Shown one piece after another: positions 22,465 to 34,415 of a DNA stretch of 64,000 nt; the first letter of the stretch is position 1; the number at the start of each line of letters is the position of its first letter. The stretch is from contig CM034110.1 in assembly GCA_019914945.1 (NCBI GenBank), forward strand, positions 2,051,001 to 2,115,000. Reading direction: 5' to 3'. Source of the stretch: Typha latifolia. Taxonomy: Eukaryota; Streptophyta; Magnoliopsida; Poales; Typhaceae. The notes below the pieces were generated by a model that was given only the letters and a program-made list of their open reading frames with translations, had not been told where the DNA came from and did not search any database. A program made the position numbers and the translations under genes.

Positions 22465-22695
22465 TCAATTCAAGTTTGACCAAGCTTGATTTAAGTTTAA
22501 AATTACTTATTTATCGACTTGTGATCGGCTTAAGCTAAAAATTAACTCAAATTAAAATTATTTCAATCCAAGTTGATCAACCCCTATAAAGCCACATGGG
22601 TGTAAATGTTTTGCAATTAATACGCAAACCACTGCGTTCAGACAACCATTGATGAATCGTACAGAAAACTGTCCCTAACTTGGAGTGGAGTGGTA

Positions 22696-22887
22696 TTAAA
22701 ATCCCCTCCATGGCCCATACCTTGTCACATCCAAGCATCTACTTTCCCTTCCATGCCTAACTCTCTCCATTACTCCCTCCAAGGAGACACCTTTCCTACG
22801 AGCCAAACAAGTCCAATGGGCACAAATCTTCCAACAATGTGAGCCTTGTTTCTTCCTTTCTGATGGCATAACCTTATTCAAATCCAT
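22696..22887 (-). CDS. small ORF of unknown function in the duplicated block
   Basis: A 63-codon minus-strand ORF from an ATG at 22887 to a TAA at 22696. The product is basic and Cys/Trp-containing (four Cys, three Trp), has no signal peptide or membrane segment and matches no family I can name. Its C-terminus VTRYGPWRGF has a partial counterpart upstream of the first DUF1442 gene, but little else is conserved. Whether it is a gene is uncertain. Confidence 0.25.
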   Translation of the reverse strand: MDLNKVMPSERKKQGSHCWKICAHWTCLARRKGVSLEGVMERVRHGRESRCLDVTRYGPWRGF

Positions 22888-23756
22888 GAGCCCATATTTT
22901 GTTCATATGAGACTCATTTGCAAGAGTATCCATTCACGTGAAATCCAGAGAGGGTGTTTGGTTGCCATGAGATCCTTGGCCATAGAAAGAAACAAGGGAG
23001 AAAAATATAATAATAATAAAGCAAGTTATGCCCAAAATATTCCAATACAAGGGGCCCTAACGGCAGCCTTGTCGGTTATATATATTATGCATATTATTAG
23101 GGAAGATTAGATCGTATAAGCCGCCATCTCTGAAGGGAGTAAAACTACCTAGCATTTTATTTTATATTAGTACTAAATTTTGGACGGCTATGGTCTTCCA
23201 ATGTGACACTCACATGATTGTATTTAGTTTTAGATATAAGAGATTTTTAATGGGAATAGGAGACCAAGATTGAGAATTAAAGATGTGAATGGCAGGTGCG
23301 ATTTAGTTTCTGATCAAGAGGAGACTCATTTTAAGAGTATAAAAGAATAAAAAATTATCATTCTCTAGTAAATGGTGAATTAATTGTCTTGAGTTTATAA
23401 TTAGCTAGATTTATAGTCGTTTAAGATATAAAACCCACACCTATTTAATTAGTTCAAATCTACATATCAAGCCTCTTTAAAATTTTCCAACCTTAATAAT
23501 ATAAAAAGTATAAAATTGCGGTTCTCTAATAGCTTCTTCGTACATTGAAATCCAATTAAATGCAAAAGCTTAAAGCTCTTGATAGTAATCATGATTAAGC
23601 TTGCTCATTTATTAATAAACAATCTTCACATGATGATGCACTACCTCGGTATCAGCGTTGCATAATACTCTTCTCAATAAGTTGCTCTAGTTTAGTAAGA
23701 TTACAGCATTCATACTGCATTAATGCCTTCACGTGCACACCAGTTCATCCATAGGA

Positions 23757-23891
23757 GCAAATCTTTATTTAACTTCTGTCACTCAAGCTCTCTCATCAAA
23801 TATATGACAAGCTGTATGCTATGTGCAAGTCTTTATTTAACTACTGACACTCAGAGCTCTCATCAAATATATGACAACCTGTATGCTGAGT
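23757..23891. repeat. two-copy tandem repeat, 68 bp
   Basis: The units starting at 23757 and 23825 share most bases (CTTTATTTAACT, CAAATATATGACAA and TGTATGCT in the same order). Confidence 0.75.
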
Positions 23892-24689
23892 TATCTTTCA
23901 GTGACTGCATGCAGTAGAGCAATATCTTATTAGAATTTCACCCTTTCTTCTTTAATTTTGAGATGGTTTAGACTACCTCTAGCTATTTGAATTTGATAGT
24001 GAAAAAGATAGTCCAAGTGTTATACCATAAAAACCATTGGGTTTTTGCTGTCACTCATAGTTAAAAGAAGAGATGAGATCTAAAATCTATTTTATAGATC
24101 AGGGAGAGACTAAGATCCATTATATGCAGCTTGGTTTGCTTTTACAGCATTGGGATTGGCTGTATTCTCGCTCAGATATCACATATTGTGCACAGCCTAA
24201 CATCAATCATCGTAAGCATTCCCTAATTCTGCATATGATATGACTTCACAAAACTCCAAAAGACAACAAATTTATCAAAGTAAATTTAGACACAAAGATA
24301 TATGTAGAAAACCCTCTCAATTGAGAAAAATCATGGGGCAATGATAAACCCATTGCGCAAGATACACAATATATGGACACTAACATATCATCTTTAAGAA
24401 AACCAACCTGAGAAAACACTTCCACTTATACATAACTGACTAGTATAAAAAATTTATAAACAACAAACCAAGGGAGGCTCTCTCACTGTATTTTCCTATG
24501 ATCAATTTTACTAGTTCTTAGGGGCATTTTATATGGTAGCCTGTCAGCTTGTCGTTATAATTAAATTGGGGTATACTTATAATATTATTAGGAGAACTTT
24601 CATAATCTCTTAATTTAACTAAAAGAACTCTTATCCTCTCTTGCTACGTCTCGACAATAGACATAATTGAACAGTTTTATCAATTATAC

Positions 24690-24880
24690 TAGGATTTCTC
24701 ATAGGAAAAGCCTAATCCATAAAGTAAAATATCTTGTATTGGTGGAACTCGACCTCAGGATCTTTTGGACTAGTATTACCATTTAGACTAAGACTTCTCA
24801 CGAGGATGCCTAATCCAATAACTAGATTAATTGTCCGATATTAGTGGAATTCTACCTGGGGATATTTTAGCTATTTTTGA
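24690..24880. repeat. two-copy imperfect tandem repeat, about 102 bp
   Basis: TTTCTCA...GCCTAATCCA...TATT-GTGGAA-TC-ACCT--GGAT occurs at about 24692 and again about 102 bases later. Well diverged. Confidence 0.5.
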
Positions 24881-26075
24881 AGGAGCTATTGTCTATTATT
24901 GGCTTCTATAATAAAATTGATCAAGGAGGCCTACGACAGATGTCAACAGTTTAAATTTGATTTTTAATATAACAATATATATTAACTCATCAACTACTAT
25001 ACTATAGAAGCTTAAGTTATTAAAATGATGATTTTATATTTTATAGTGAACATTTCACTTTACATCAAGGCTAAGATATCTTGATAGGCCTAAGAAGTGG
25101 ACTTGATTCAAATATGTTGATATCTTATATTTATAATGAAAGATGGGTCTGACAAGATTTGAAGTTAGAACCTCTGTTCTAATGGTGTGTTAGATAATCA
25201 ATTGATCAAAAAATGTAAAATGGTAGAAAACTATAATTTTTGTACTTTATATTTAATATCAATTACTCTAAAACTTAACCGACATTTTAATCCTTTTATA
25301 TTCCAACAGTATATTGGAACTTATTCATCTTAATTCATTTGCATAAATTATTTCTGATGGTAAACTTACTAGACCGATAGTTGAAACCCTAGATCTGATA
25401 GATCTCTAAGTTTAGGGTTTGTTCTGCTGGTTTTGTCAACATGTTCAGAACTTGCCTGCATTTTGAATTGCCGACCATTGTTGGGGAACATGGGAGTCTG
25501 CAGATTGTCTCAAGATGGTGCTACATAACCTTGGAGATTTCCACAATTTAGCTTTTGTTCCCCCATGGTCGGTTTGGGCCTGATGAAGAGAGAATTTAAT
25601 TGACGACTAATTAATATGAATATTTGTGGAGATGGAGCCAAGCTGCATGTGTATGTATCAAGATAAATTAGATTTCAAGACATTGCTTGGTAGCATCAAG
25701 GAAGGTCACTTAATGCTAAATTATGCACCTCAAAATCTTCTATAAATTAAATGGAACCATATATTTCATGGACGTACAACAAGGTTACACTTCAAAATAT
25801 TCTATAATTGCAACCGTGCAGTAATTCTTGCTTGTACAATTGATATATGTATGATAAAATACCAGATATTAAAACCCAAGTGCTGAAGCACTTGGTTGCT
25901 GGAGCTTTCGTTGTCACTGACACAGAAGCATATTACCTTTGTCACATTCAACCACTTGAAACTTTATTAGTTATATGGAAAAATCAAATTGACAAGTTGA
26001 GAGACAATTAATGTCGTTAAAACTTCCCAACCATATAGGAAACTACAATATATACATCAATGCTCTCAAGTTTCT

Positions 26076-26084
26076 CTATATATA
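26076..26084 (+). promoter_or_regulatory. TATA-like box of the second DUF1442 gene
   Basis: CTATATATA lies about 60 bases before the ATG at 26144, in the same relative place as in the first gene. Confidence 0.5.
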
Positions 26085-26143
26085 CACCAAACTGATGATG
26101 GAAGTCTAATAAGCTACGTAGCAAACTCGAGAAATAATTAAAC

Positions 26144-26879
26144 ATGACCTGGTCCGCCGAGAACGCCACCAAAGCCTACCTTCGAACACTAAAACTCGTA
26201 AGCTTATCAACCTCTCTCTCTCTCTCTCTCTCTTTCATCCAAAATATTATGCTATCTCCTCTCCAAATTTATAATTAATCTATATATCTTTGCCTCTTTG
26301 CAGGGAAATAAGCCCATGGAGCCCGATGTCGCCGAGTTTATCTCGGCGCTGGCGGCCGGGAGCGGCGCGCGGCTCATGGTGGAAGCATGCAGCGACAGCG
26401 CCGGCCCGACCACATTGGCTCTGATCGCGGCGGCGAACCAAACCGGCGGCCGTGCAGTCTGCATAGTTCACGGCCCCGACGAGCTGCGATCCTCGGTCGA
26501 ATTCCTTGGCGCGGAGGCCGACAACGTAGAGCTCGTCGTCGGGGACGCGAGGAAGCTACTGATGGGCGAGTATCTGGGTGCCGACTTCGTGCTCGTCGAC
26601 TGCGAGATGCGCGAGCACGAACACGTGTTCAGGGCGGCGCAGGCCGGCGCGGTCGAGGGTTGCGGCGGTGTGGTGGTCGGGTATAACGCGTTCTGCGGGC
26701 GGCCGTGCCGAAGTGGAAGGACCAAGGTGGAGCATCTGCCGATAGGCGGCGGGATGACGGTGTGCCGGGTGCCGCCGCAGGCGAAGAAAAGCCAATGGGT
26801 GGTTCGAGTCGACGAAGACACCGGCGAGGAGCATGTGTTTAGGATCACCTCTCCCCGGAGGAAATGGATTGAAGCTTAG
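26144..26879 (+). CDS. DUF1442 family protein, second paralogue (two exons: 26144-26197, 26304-26879)
   Basis: A 209-residue DUF1442 protein, close paralogue of the one at 7599. Exon 1 codes MTWSAENATKAYLRTLKL and ends at a GTAAGC donor; the 106-bp intron holds a CT microsatellite (about 26212-26234) and ends TGCAG; phase 0, same position as in the first gene. The protein shows EPDVAEFISALAAG near residues 24-37, VDCEM at 116-120, a LPIGGG motif near 162 and the C-terminal TGEEHVFRI. The function is not established. The coding part is strongly GC-rich, so long shadow ORFs appear on the other strand. No disabling change is seen; the two copies differ at scattered residues and by a short charged change before the LPIGGG motif, as expected for an old duplicate still under constraint. 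Confidence 0.9.
26212..26234 (+). repeat. CT microsatellite in the intron of the second DUF1442 gene
   Basis: About eleven CT units directly in the intron; the pyrimidine run may serve in 3' splice-site recognition. Confidence 0.8.
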
Positions 26880-28084
26880 TGAAAAAGAAATAAAAAGAAA
26901 AAATTATAAAAAATGTGTACATGTCTACTAAATAAAATCTTATAGTAGTGCATGATAGTATTAATATCACTATTAATGTCAAGGCTTGAGATCTAGTAAT
27001 GAATTATTATCAATTAACCGCTTCACTTCTTTCTCTTATTCTTGAGTGAAAGGGTACTGCATGTGGTTTAATAAAATATAGTGAAAAGTAGACAGAATAA
27101 TGCAGAGAGGTCAGTAATGCCAGATGGCCGGCCTGGTTCCAGGTTGTGTTGTGGTGTGCGCATACTTCTGTTTCTGGGACTCATTTAATTAAGATTTTGG
27201 ATGTGATGCTAGCGTTAGAGTATAAAATTTAAAAATTAATTATCGTTTCTCTAATTGTAGGTAAATTAATATGATATCAAATTAAGCAAAAGCCATCCTA
27301 TCCGACACATTTGTCATTTATAATACATAATCTCTACTATTTTAAATTAAAATATCTCGGCTTAGAAATAAGAAGAAGTATTAAAATATAAATATAAAAA
27401 TTATCGTTTTCTAATAAATTAAAATTTAAAAGTAATTAGTAAGTTAACCACTATTGTCTATTACCCTTCCATGGCTTCAACCAAATATAAAGAGTGTATT
27501 TGGTTAGTAGAATAGGAAAACAAAGATACAATATTTTAGAAGTCCATTGCATTATAATATTTAGACAAAGAGAAAAGGTGGGAATGAGTAGTGAGTTTAT
27601 CACTTTCATAAAATTACATAATTTTTTAAATATTTATTCATTTTATTTCTATCCTAAAGAGAGAGAAACTTTATAACTTTTATATATTACATGGCATGCA
27701 ACATTAATTGCTATAATAATTCAGTTTCATTAGATAGATCCAACTTTTACTGAAAACTAATAAATCATAAATACTAACTAGAAGGGACTTCATTGGAAAC
27801 TTTCATTATATACTTCTTTATCAACCAAACATGTTGGAGTAACTTAATTGGCACTATTTTGTACTCAATGGATCCGTCGTAAATAAGCCCAAAAGATAAT
27901 GTACGTAAGTAGGCATAATAATACATATATAAGCTGCAATGAAAAATCATGGTGTGTATACCAATAAGTAAGATCTGAAACAAACTGCGAAACTAAGTAT
28001 TAGAGCATACCTTTCTGTGTTATACCCTGCTCTAATACCTATCTAAGTATTATGTTCAATTTTTTCACGCTCATAAAGAAAATG
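26880..28084. other. intergenic, nothing recognised
   Basis: AT-rich 3' flank of the second DUF1442 gene. There is no long ORF of gene-like composition. Confidence 0.5.
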
Positions 28085-28460
28085 GACACATTACCCCGTG
28101 AATTATCTAATCATTTCAATAAGCCCCCTCTATAAAAATTATGTTAGAAAAGCATATTAAAATTTAACTAACAAAAATATGGATAAAAATACTCTTATTT
28201 AAAAAAAAAGAAAGAAGATCTGTTTAGTGTTGAATTTTAAAAAAAGTCTCTAAGTAATTTAAAAGAAAAAAAAGTTATCTTAGAGACCACTAGATTGAAT
28301 GAATACGGAAGGAGGACGAAATTATTTTTGTCTAACTATATTAAGTTACTCAAAATTTTAAAATTACTTCTATAAGAATTTCTAAAGAAATATTGATGAA
28401 GGTGACTTACCGATACATTTAAATAGCTTACCGGGTGTATATATCCTCTCTCATTTTTTG
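28085..28460. mobile_element. MITE, worn copy of the 5405-5830 family
   Basis: Shares the internal CCCCCTCTATAA...TTATGTTAGAAAAG stretch and the right-hand ...GATGAAGGTGACTTACCGATACATTTAA... order with 5405-5830. The terminal inverted repeats are largely eroded. Confidence 0.5.
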
Positions 28461-29905
28461 TTACTGTGCCTTATAATTATTATCTTGTTACTGTGCCTTA
28501 TAACAATGGCTTTGACATTTACGCAAGATGAAATTTATATAGTGTGTACCAAAGACTCAAAGCAAAAATATTTAACTTTCTCGTGAACCATGTGATATTC
28601 TATTAAACAAATTTAAGTCTTTTCCCTCCTCTAAGCACTCCATGCATGCGTTCATGCATGGCTAAGCGAAGACTATTTATTCTTCGTTGACTTACTTGCC
28701 ATGAAAGAAAGCATGACAATTAATCGAACCCCGTCGTTCTTTTGACTTCCACCTCGAAGCCACGAGATATCGGTTTCTGACTCTTGGAGTCCTCTCCACT
28801 TTCCAGGCCACCTTCTTCCGAAGATAAGTACGGGCGTATGTACTTAGATGGTAGTACACCTTGGTTGCTGATTCGCTGCAGCTCTGTTTGTAAGAAATTA
28901 TCGCAACCTGACTACACCTAGATTGCAATTATATAGTAATAATATTCTCCTACTATTATTATTACTATTATATAGTTTTTTCTTTTTCTCTATATCTTTC
29001 TGAAATCTGTTATATGTATGGACGCCCTAACTATAGTTAATAGTTTGCATAAATGCCACATACAATCATTGTTTTTCTGTATGGATATACTCCTTAAACA
29101 TAACTAAGTGTTAAGATTTCATCGAATTAATTATAAAAAATTAAAATAATATTACACTTTTTTTGAATATATATTTTTGAAAAAATAAAAATAAGTATGA
29201 TAGATATTTTGAAAAGATATTTATTTTTTAACATATGTTTGTCATCTAAAAATTCAATCGGTATTTTTTGAATGCATCGTAAAACTTATCAAATACTTCA
29301 AAATTTTGTCTCTAATAAGAGAATCTTTAAATTCAACTTTTGATTTAGTATAATAAAGATGATAATAATTTTCTTCTCTTACTTTTCTCTAAATAAGGTT
29401 AAAATAGTTCCTAGATGTTCTAAGTTAAATTAATCAGGTGATATTTTTAATAAAAAGAAAGCTAATAAATAAGACATTTGAGAGGTTTTTATAATAAAAA
29501 TGGTAAAAATATAAAAAATAAATAAATGAGAAAGTCTACATAGAAACAACGTTGTGATTATCCATATAATGAAAAATACCCGTTGTGATCCAACTCACTA
29601 CCACGTCAATTTTGTACGTCGTCGTGATTATAAACTGCTCATGTTTCAAACAAACTGTTTGAAAAATAAAATAACATACATATTTATTTCATGTGGTTCA
29701 TATTAAAAAGGAGGCTTTTCCTGACTGGCCTACCAAGTGTTTGAAACAAGCTGAGCTCGTCTTCTTGTGCTTGTGCTGCTGATAATTAATGCATAGGATA
29801 TCCGTCAGTCTTATCCGGCCTATTAACAAATGTCAACTCTCCTCCACAAGAGAGATGAAGTCTCTTAAGTGATAAGTGACCAGGTATGTCCTTTTAATTT
29901 AAACA
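28461..29905. other. intergenic with one GC-richer island
   Basis: Mostly AT-rich. 28690-28930 is more GC-rich than its surroundings and holds a 78-codon minus-strand ORF (described separately). Nothing else is seen. Confidence 0.45.
28692..28928 (-). CDS. 78-codon ORF of unknown function in a GC-richer island
   Basis: The ORF runs from an ATG at 28928 to a TAA at 28692. The product is very basic (many Arg/Lys, a YARTYLRKKVAWK stretch), with four Cys and no signal peptide or membrane segment. It matches no family I recognise. Base composition is the main reason to list it; it could equally be chance or an old exon scrap. Confidence 0.22.
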   Translation of the reverse strand: MQSRCSQVAIISYKQSCSESATKVYYHLSTYARTYLRKKVAWKVERTPRVRNRYLVASRWKSKERRGSINCHAFFHGK

Positions 29906-30308
29906 AAAAAAAAAGTATATTTGCATATAACACCCTATATTTTTTTTAATAAAATTATAGTTTATGCCCTATATTTTTATTATTTATAAATCGAGCCCTA
30001 TCATATAGCGAATATGCCTCAAAAAAAATACCCCCTGCCGTTAGATCAGTTAGTTAAACTTAACCAAATCTCTGATTTAAGTTAACTAAACTAAAAAAAT
30101 TACGAAAATACCCTCAACCAAGTCATACTAAGGGCATTTTAGTTATTTTAAAAATAAAATATCTCTACTTAACGGAACATTCTAACTATATCATTTTCTG
30201 CACATATTCACTAAATCAAAAAGATCGATTTATAAATATTAAAAATGTAGGATGTAAAACAAAATTACGTTATAAGCAGAGTGTTATATACAAATTTTTC
30301 TTAAAAAA
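29906..30308. mobile_element. inverted-repeat (foldback) element, copy 1 (about 400 bp)
   Basis: The left ~100 bp (ATATAACACCCTATATTTTT..., then TTATAAATCGA...) is repeated in inverse at the right end (30200-30308). There is no coding capacity. Related units are at 35808-37340, 40100-40486, 39080-39195 and 58945-59015. Confidence 0.7.
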
Positions 30309-30922
30309 TAGAGAAAATTACCCTATATTTTTACTATATTATATTATAAAATAGGGATAATTTTACTTGGACTTTCTAAACTATCACCATTTTTTACATG
30401 CACTCCCTAAATTTTTATTTGCCATATATATTCTTTAATCCAAAAGAAATTTTAGTTTAGAGATCCATATAATTACCTTTTTTTTTCTTAGTTCAAAAGG
30501 GTATATATGAATATATTTTTTGGGGTAGACATGATTAATAAAAAAGTTTGGAAAGTCTAATTGGAATTATCATTATAAATGACGACCTCTCTTTTTATTA
30601 TTTACAAATAAAGCCCCTATCTACAAAAAATAAAAAAGCAAAAGCACATCTTAAGTTAAATTTAATTTAATAAGCACCTAATTGAATAGAATAAAAATAG
30701 AATATTCTGTCTGTTTCAAATGATATTTTTATAAATGTAAGTTAATCTTATCACACCTTTATAATATGATCTTTGAAATTAAAATAATAATATTTTTGGT
30801 TGGTGGATCTCGTAGGATCCAATATTTAGATGCAAATGTAGTATCTTGAATACTTAACTTGATTTAATTTTATTTAGAATTGATATTTTGATTTGTTTCC
30901 AAGTTTAAATATAGAAAAAAAA
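30309..30922. other. intergenic, nothing recognised
   Basis: Very AT-rich with several homopolymer runs; no gene. Confidence 0.45.
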
Positions 30923-31864
30923 TGATGCGATCTAGGTTCCATCGGGTCATCTTATAGGAAACATTGGGTTTGTTTGGTCGAGCATACTTATCTAGAATTA
31001 ATTGTTTACTATGTTTGGAGAATTTTTGACTTATGGCTCGGGCGATCAAATACTCAGTTAATGGCGTTTGAATGGTCGAATATGAGAGCAGCTTTCATCG
31101 AAGCGTTTGAACGCCCTAGTCCAAGAGCAGCCTTAATTGAAGTGTTCAAACGTCTCAACCCAAAAATAACCTTCATTGAGACGTGTGAATGACAGGGTAA
31201 TGAAGATCGAATGCCCCAATCTGAGGGCATTCAAATGCCTGTTTAATGGTATTTGAATGCTTGAACCTAAGAATGTATATTTAGAGTTTTGACGAAGCAT
31301 TCAAATGCCCCACACGACGTTTGAATGCTTGGAGCCGATTTCAATCTGATTAGGTTATTTCAATAATTATTTTGACTTAGTGATTAATTATTTTCAGTTA
31401 TTGTGGTTACCCTCTAAAATAAATATGTGGAGAGAAGCCATCTTTAGGGCATTGATTTATTGAAGAATATGGATCATTTTCTATCTTATTTTACTTCTTG
31501 TCTCCCTCTCTTCTCCCGTTCTCTTTCCCTCCATCTCTTTGATCCGAGGTCGTTGTTGCCAAGTCGACACTAAACCCTCCTCCTTGACTATCAATTTCTC
31601 TAGTCTAGCAGGATCGGCCATCTTCTCCCACTTCCCGTAAACCCTACCCACTGGCTAGCTTCTCCCTTCTTCTTTAGTGTTATCTTCTCTCCCTTCTTTC
31701 TTTCTAAGTCATAGATATACCCTACGATATCATTATCTCGATCATCCTTTCCATTTCATCACCTAAATCTCATCATCTCCATCGATTCCACTACCAAACT
31801 GCCCACCACCATCACCATAATTAAACCCACATTAGCTTGATCTACAGCATGGTATCAAAGCTCA
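30923..31864 (+). mobile_element. solo gypsy LTR with primer-binding site (F)
   Basis: Begins TGATGCGATCTAGG, has a zone of GCATTCAAATGC/GCGTTTGAACGC motifs (31060-31330, decayed GCGTTC palindromes), an AT-rich TATA-like zone at about 31415-31425, then the usual pyrimidine-rich leader, ending CTACAGCA at 31849. TGGTATCAAAGC at 31850-31861 is a primer-binding site. Only a few bases of internal sequence remain before element G. Its target-site repeat could not be found. Confidence 0.6.
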
Positions 31865-31871
31865 AGTACCC

Positions 31872-32420
31872 TGATATTATCCTACCACATGGACTGAGTC
31901 AATCGAGTGAAGTTAAGTTGAGTTGAGTTGACTTAGTCTAATTTGTTTATTGCTTTTAATTTTGAATTAATAGGGATAATCTACATGTGGATTCGATCCA
32001 TCAGAACTCTACTCTTATAAATAGGAGCGGCCATGGGTTAATTAGGATGTGTGGAATGATATTAAGTTTAGTTATTTTATTATCATGTATTACTATTTTA
32101 TTGTAGCCGTTAGATCCTCCTTATTTTTATAGGAGTAGATTGTAACTATAGAACCATTTCAACCTTCCAAACCCTAGCCACCATCTTCCGTGATGAACCA
32201 CCCTACTTTACGACCATCTATCACTAACCTTAGTTGTCCGCCACCCTTTGACGACCATCACAACGTCAGTTGATCCATTTCAGCCCCATCTTGACCTTTC
32301 CTTACTCTTTTGGACATAAATTTTTGTTCAAAACTCCAAATCCTCTCAAACTAGATCGAAAAAACCCTATCTCATGAGGCTATCTTCCACTAAAATCATT
32401 CCAAATCTGGTACGTATTTA
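31872..32420 (+). repeat. 5' LTR of element G
   Basis: About 549 bp, pairs with the two halves of the 3' LTR. TATA-like CCTATAAATAGG type sequence is at about 32015-32025. Confidence 0.75.
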
Positions 32421-32457
32421 TGGTATTAAAGCCATCGTTCCTCAACAATAGTTAGCA

Positions 32458-34230
32458 TGAGATCAAAGAAAATAAAAAATGAAGGAACATCAATGAGGAC
32501 CAAGAACTTGTTTCCATCCTCGTGAGAGTTCTTCGGCACCACCACCACTAATAGCAATCGTCAACAATGAGCCATCAGCATGGCGAATGCATTATTCAAA
32601 GAACTTTTGATTGATTTCAAAATGAACTTGAAGGAGATGCAAACCCCCCACCCCCGCCTAGGCAGAGGCCCTACTAGCCACCCACCATTGCCCAATGTCA
32701 CCAACACAGCTGAGTGTCACCAACACTGCCGGCCACAATAGAATAAGACTTCCTACAGCAAGAAAATCCAACCAGAAAGGGAGGGGAGGTTCTAGCCCAA
32801 ACCGTGGCCTCAACGACTCCTATGGCTGTTGTGGAGGGCCTCCCACCATTGCTGACCCAAGCAGTCGTTGCAACAATGCCGGAGTAGTCGGTAGAGACGG
32901 TTTTCGAGTCGTCTTCCCCACTAATAGGGGAAGTTAGGTCCGAAAACATTAGCTTTTCATCGGCAATGATCTAGCCCCACTAGCCCCAATCATCATGTCT
33001 AGCCTCTTCTATGGAACCTTTGCACTCGAGCAAGGCCGACGGCAATCGTAGGAGACGATCGGCAAACGGCCCACGATAACTCTCTCCATTGTAGCAAACC
33101 TAAGCTTTGCGATCTCGAGGCCATCGGTCCTGCGACCACTAATAGCCACTATTAGCTTCCACTAGTTTACTGCAAGCCCATGGTGGAGTCCGCAACCGCC
33201 TGCGAGCGTTAGATGGTCAGGCTTGACACCCTTCGACACTATAACCTTCACTGAGCCTTAGCTCACTAGAGCACTGCCCATCGTTCATCCCACCATCGCA
33301 ACTCCACTATAGTGGGGCCAAGGGTACCAGTTGCAACAACCAGGGCCCATGAGGACCATTGAAGGCGCATTGTGGTGGCCCATGCAGCCAACATAGCTCG
33401 TGGAGATTAATGTCCCTCCACTATTGCGAGGACTATAGCCAAAGGTTGATGGCTGACAACCCATGACTGAACCCAGTCGTCTCCATCGCCAATGCAACTT
33501 GTGGCGGCATCCCTAGGCTAAAATCCAATTTCAGCCCTAGGGTTATGGTTACGTCAATTGCATGGAGAAGATGAAGTGCGTGAATCTCAAAGCAAACCAA
33601 ATCTTTGTGAACCAGTTTAGGGTCCATGAGCATGACCTCGAGCTCGAGTACAAGCCTGAGGATGATTGGTGGAATGACTTGGTAGGCCTGCGTGAGTTGA
33701 CTGAGCTGAACCTACATGCAGCCCAAGCACGATATGAGCTGGACCTGTGCGTTTATGACCCATATGACTAGCATCCTCTACAAGATCCCCCATCTCGTAA
33801 TGATGGACCACACTAGAAATTCAAGCTTGGACTATCAAGCTTATCAAGCTTGATTTCCCAAAATTATCTAAAAGAGATCCATTAGATTGGATACACCTAG
33901 TAGAGTAGTTTTCAGGTTTCATGGCATACTAGACCCCTAGAAGGTTCAGCTCGCATTATTTTATCTAGATTGATCAAGTGGTAGTAGTCAGTAGAGCGAA
34001 CTCAGCCATTCTAGTCTTGGTAAGACTTTGTTGATGCGATATGCGCTCAGTTTTGTCCGACCTAATACGAGGATTTCTGGGCTATATTGATAAGCTAACT
34101 AAGACAACAACTATTTGAGCATATTGAGAGGAGTTCCAAATGGATCTACAACCGGGCCACTAACTAGTCAAGACTCTACCCTAAGGAGTACTTTCATTAG
34201 TGGCTCATGCTTGACTCTGACTAAGGACAA
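32458..34230 (+). pseudogene. gag of element G, degenerate
   Basis: Aligns in order with the gag pieces of element X and element I: a Pro-rich N-terminal part, a stretch with VNLKANQIFVNQF and YKPEDDWWNDLVGLREL (33562-33771), and a central domain to about 34205. The zinc-knuckle tail is missing: sequence jumps from the central domain straight to the purine tract (about 34215-34250). Many stops. Confidence 0.55.
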
Positions 34231-34415
34231 GGTGTTGGAAGCATGGTGGATTAATACAATCTGACCACGTGGGTTGAGTTAGTCGAGTCAAGACGAGTTG
34301 AGTTACTCTAATTTGTTTATTGTTTTTAATTTTGAATTGAATCGGATAATTCACACATGGATCCAATACGCTAGGACTCTACTCCTATAAATAGGAGTTG
34401 TCATAGGTTAATTAG

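Larger units (their letters stand above)
22690..26143 (+). repeat. duplicated upstream block, copy B (5' of the second DUF1442 gene)
   Basis: 22690-23050 and 25500-25745 match copy A upstream of the first DUF1442 gene. The middle part (about 23100-25450) has no counterpart there and contains two short tandem duplications but no gene I recognise. It may be an insertion or a loss from the other copy. Confidence 0.6.

Noticed and set aside
26387..26848. Long ORFs in other frames over the second DUF1442 gene
   Set aside because: Arg-rich or Ser/Thr-rich shadows of a GC-rich exon; no family motif and no conserved counterpart at the first gene.
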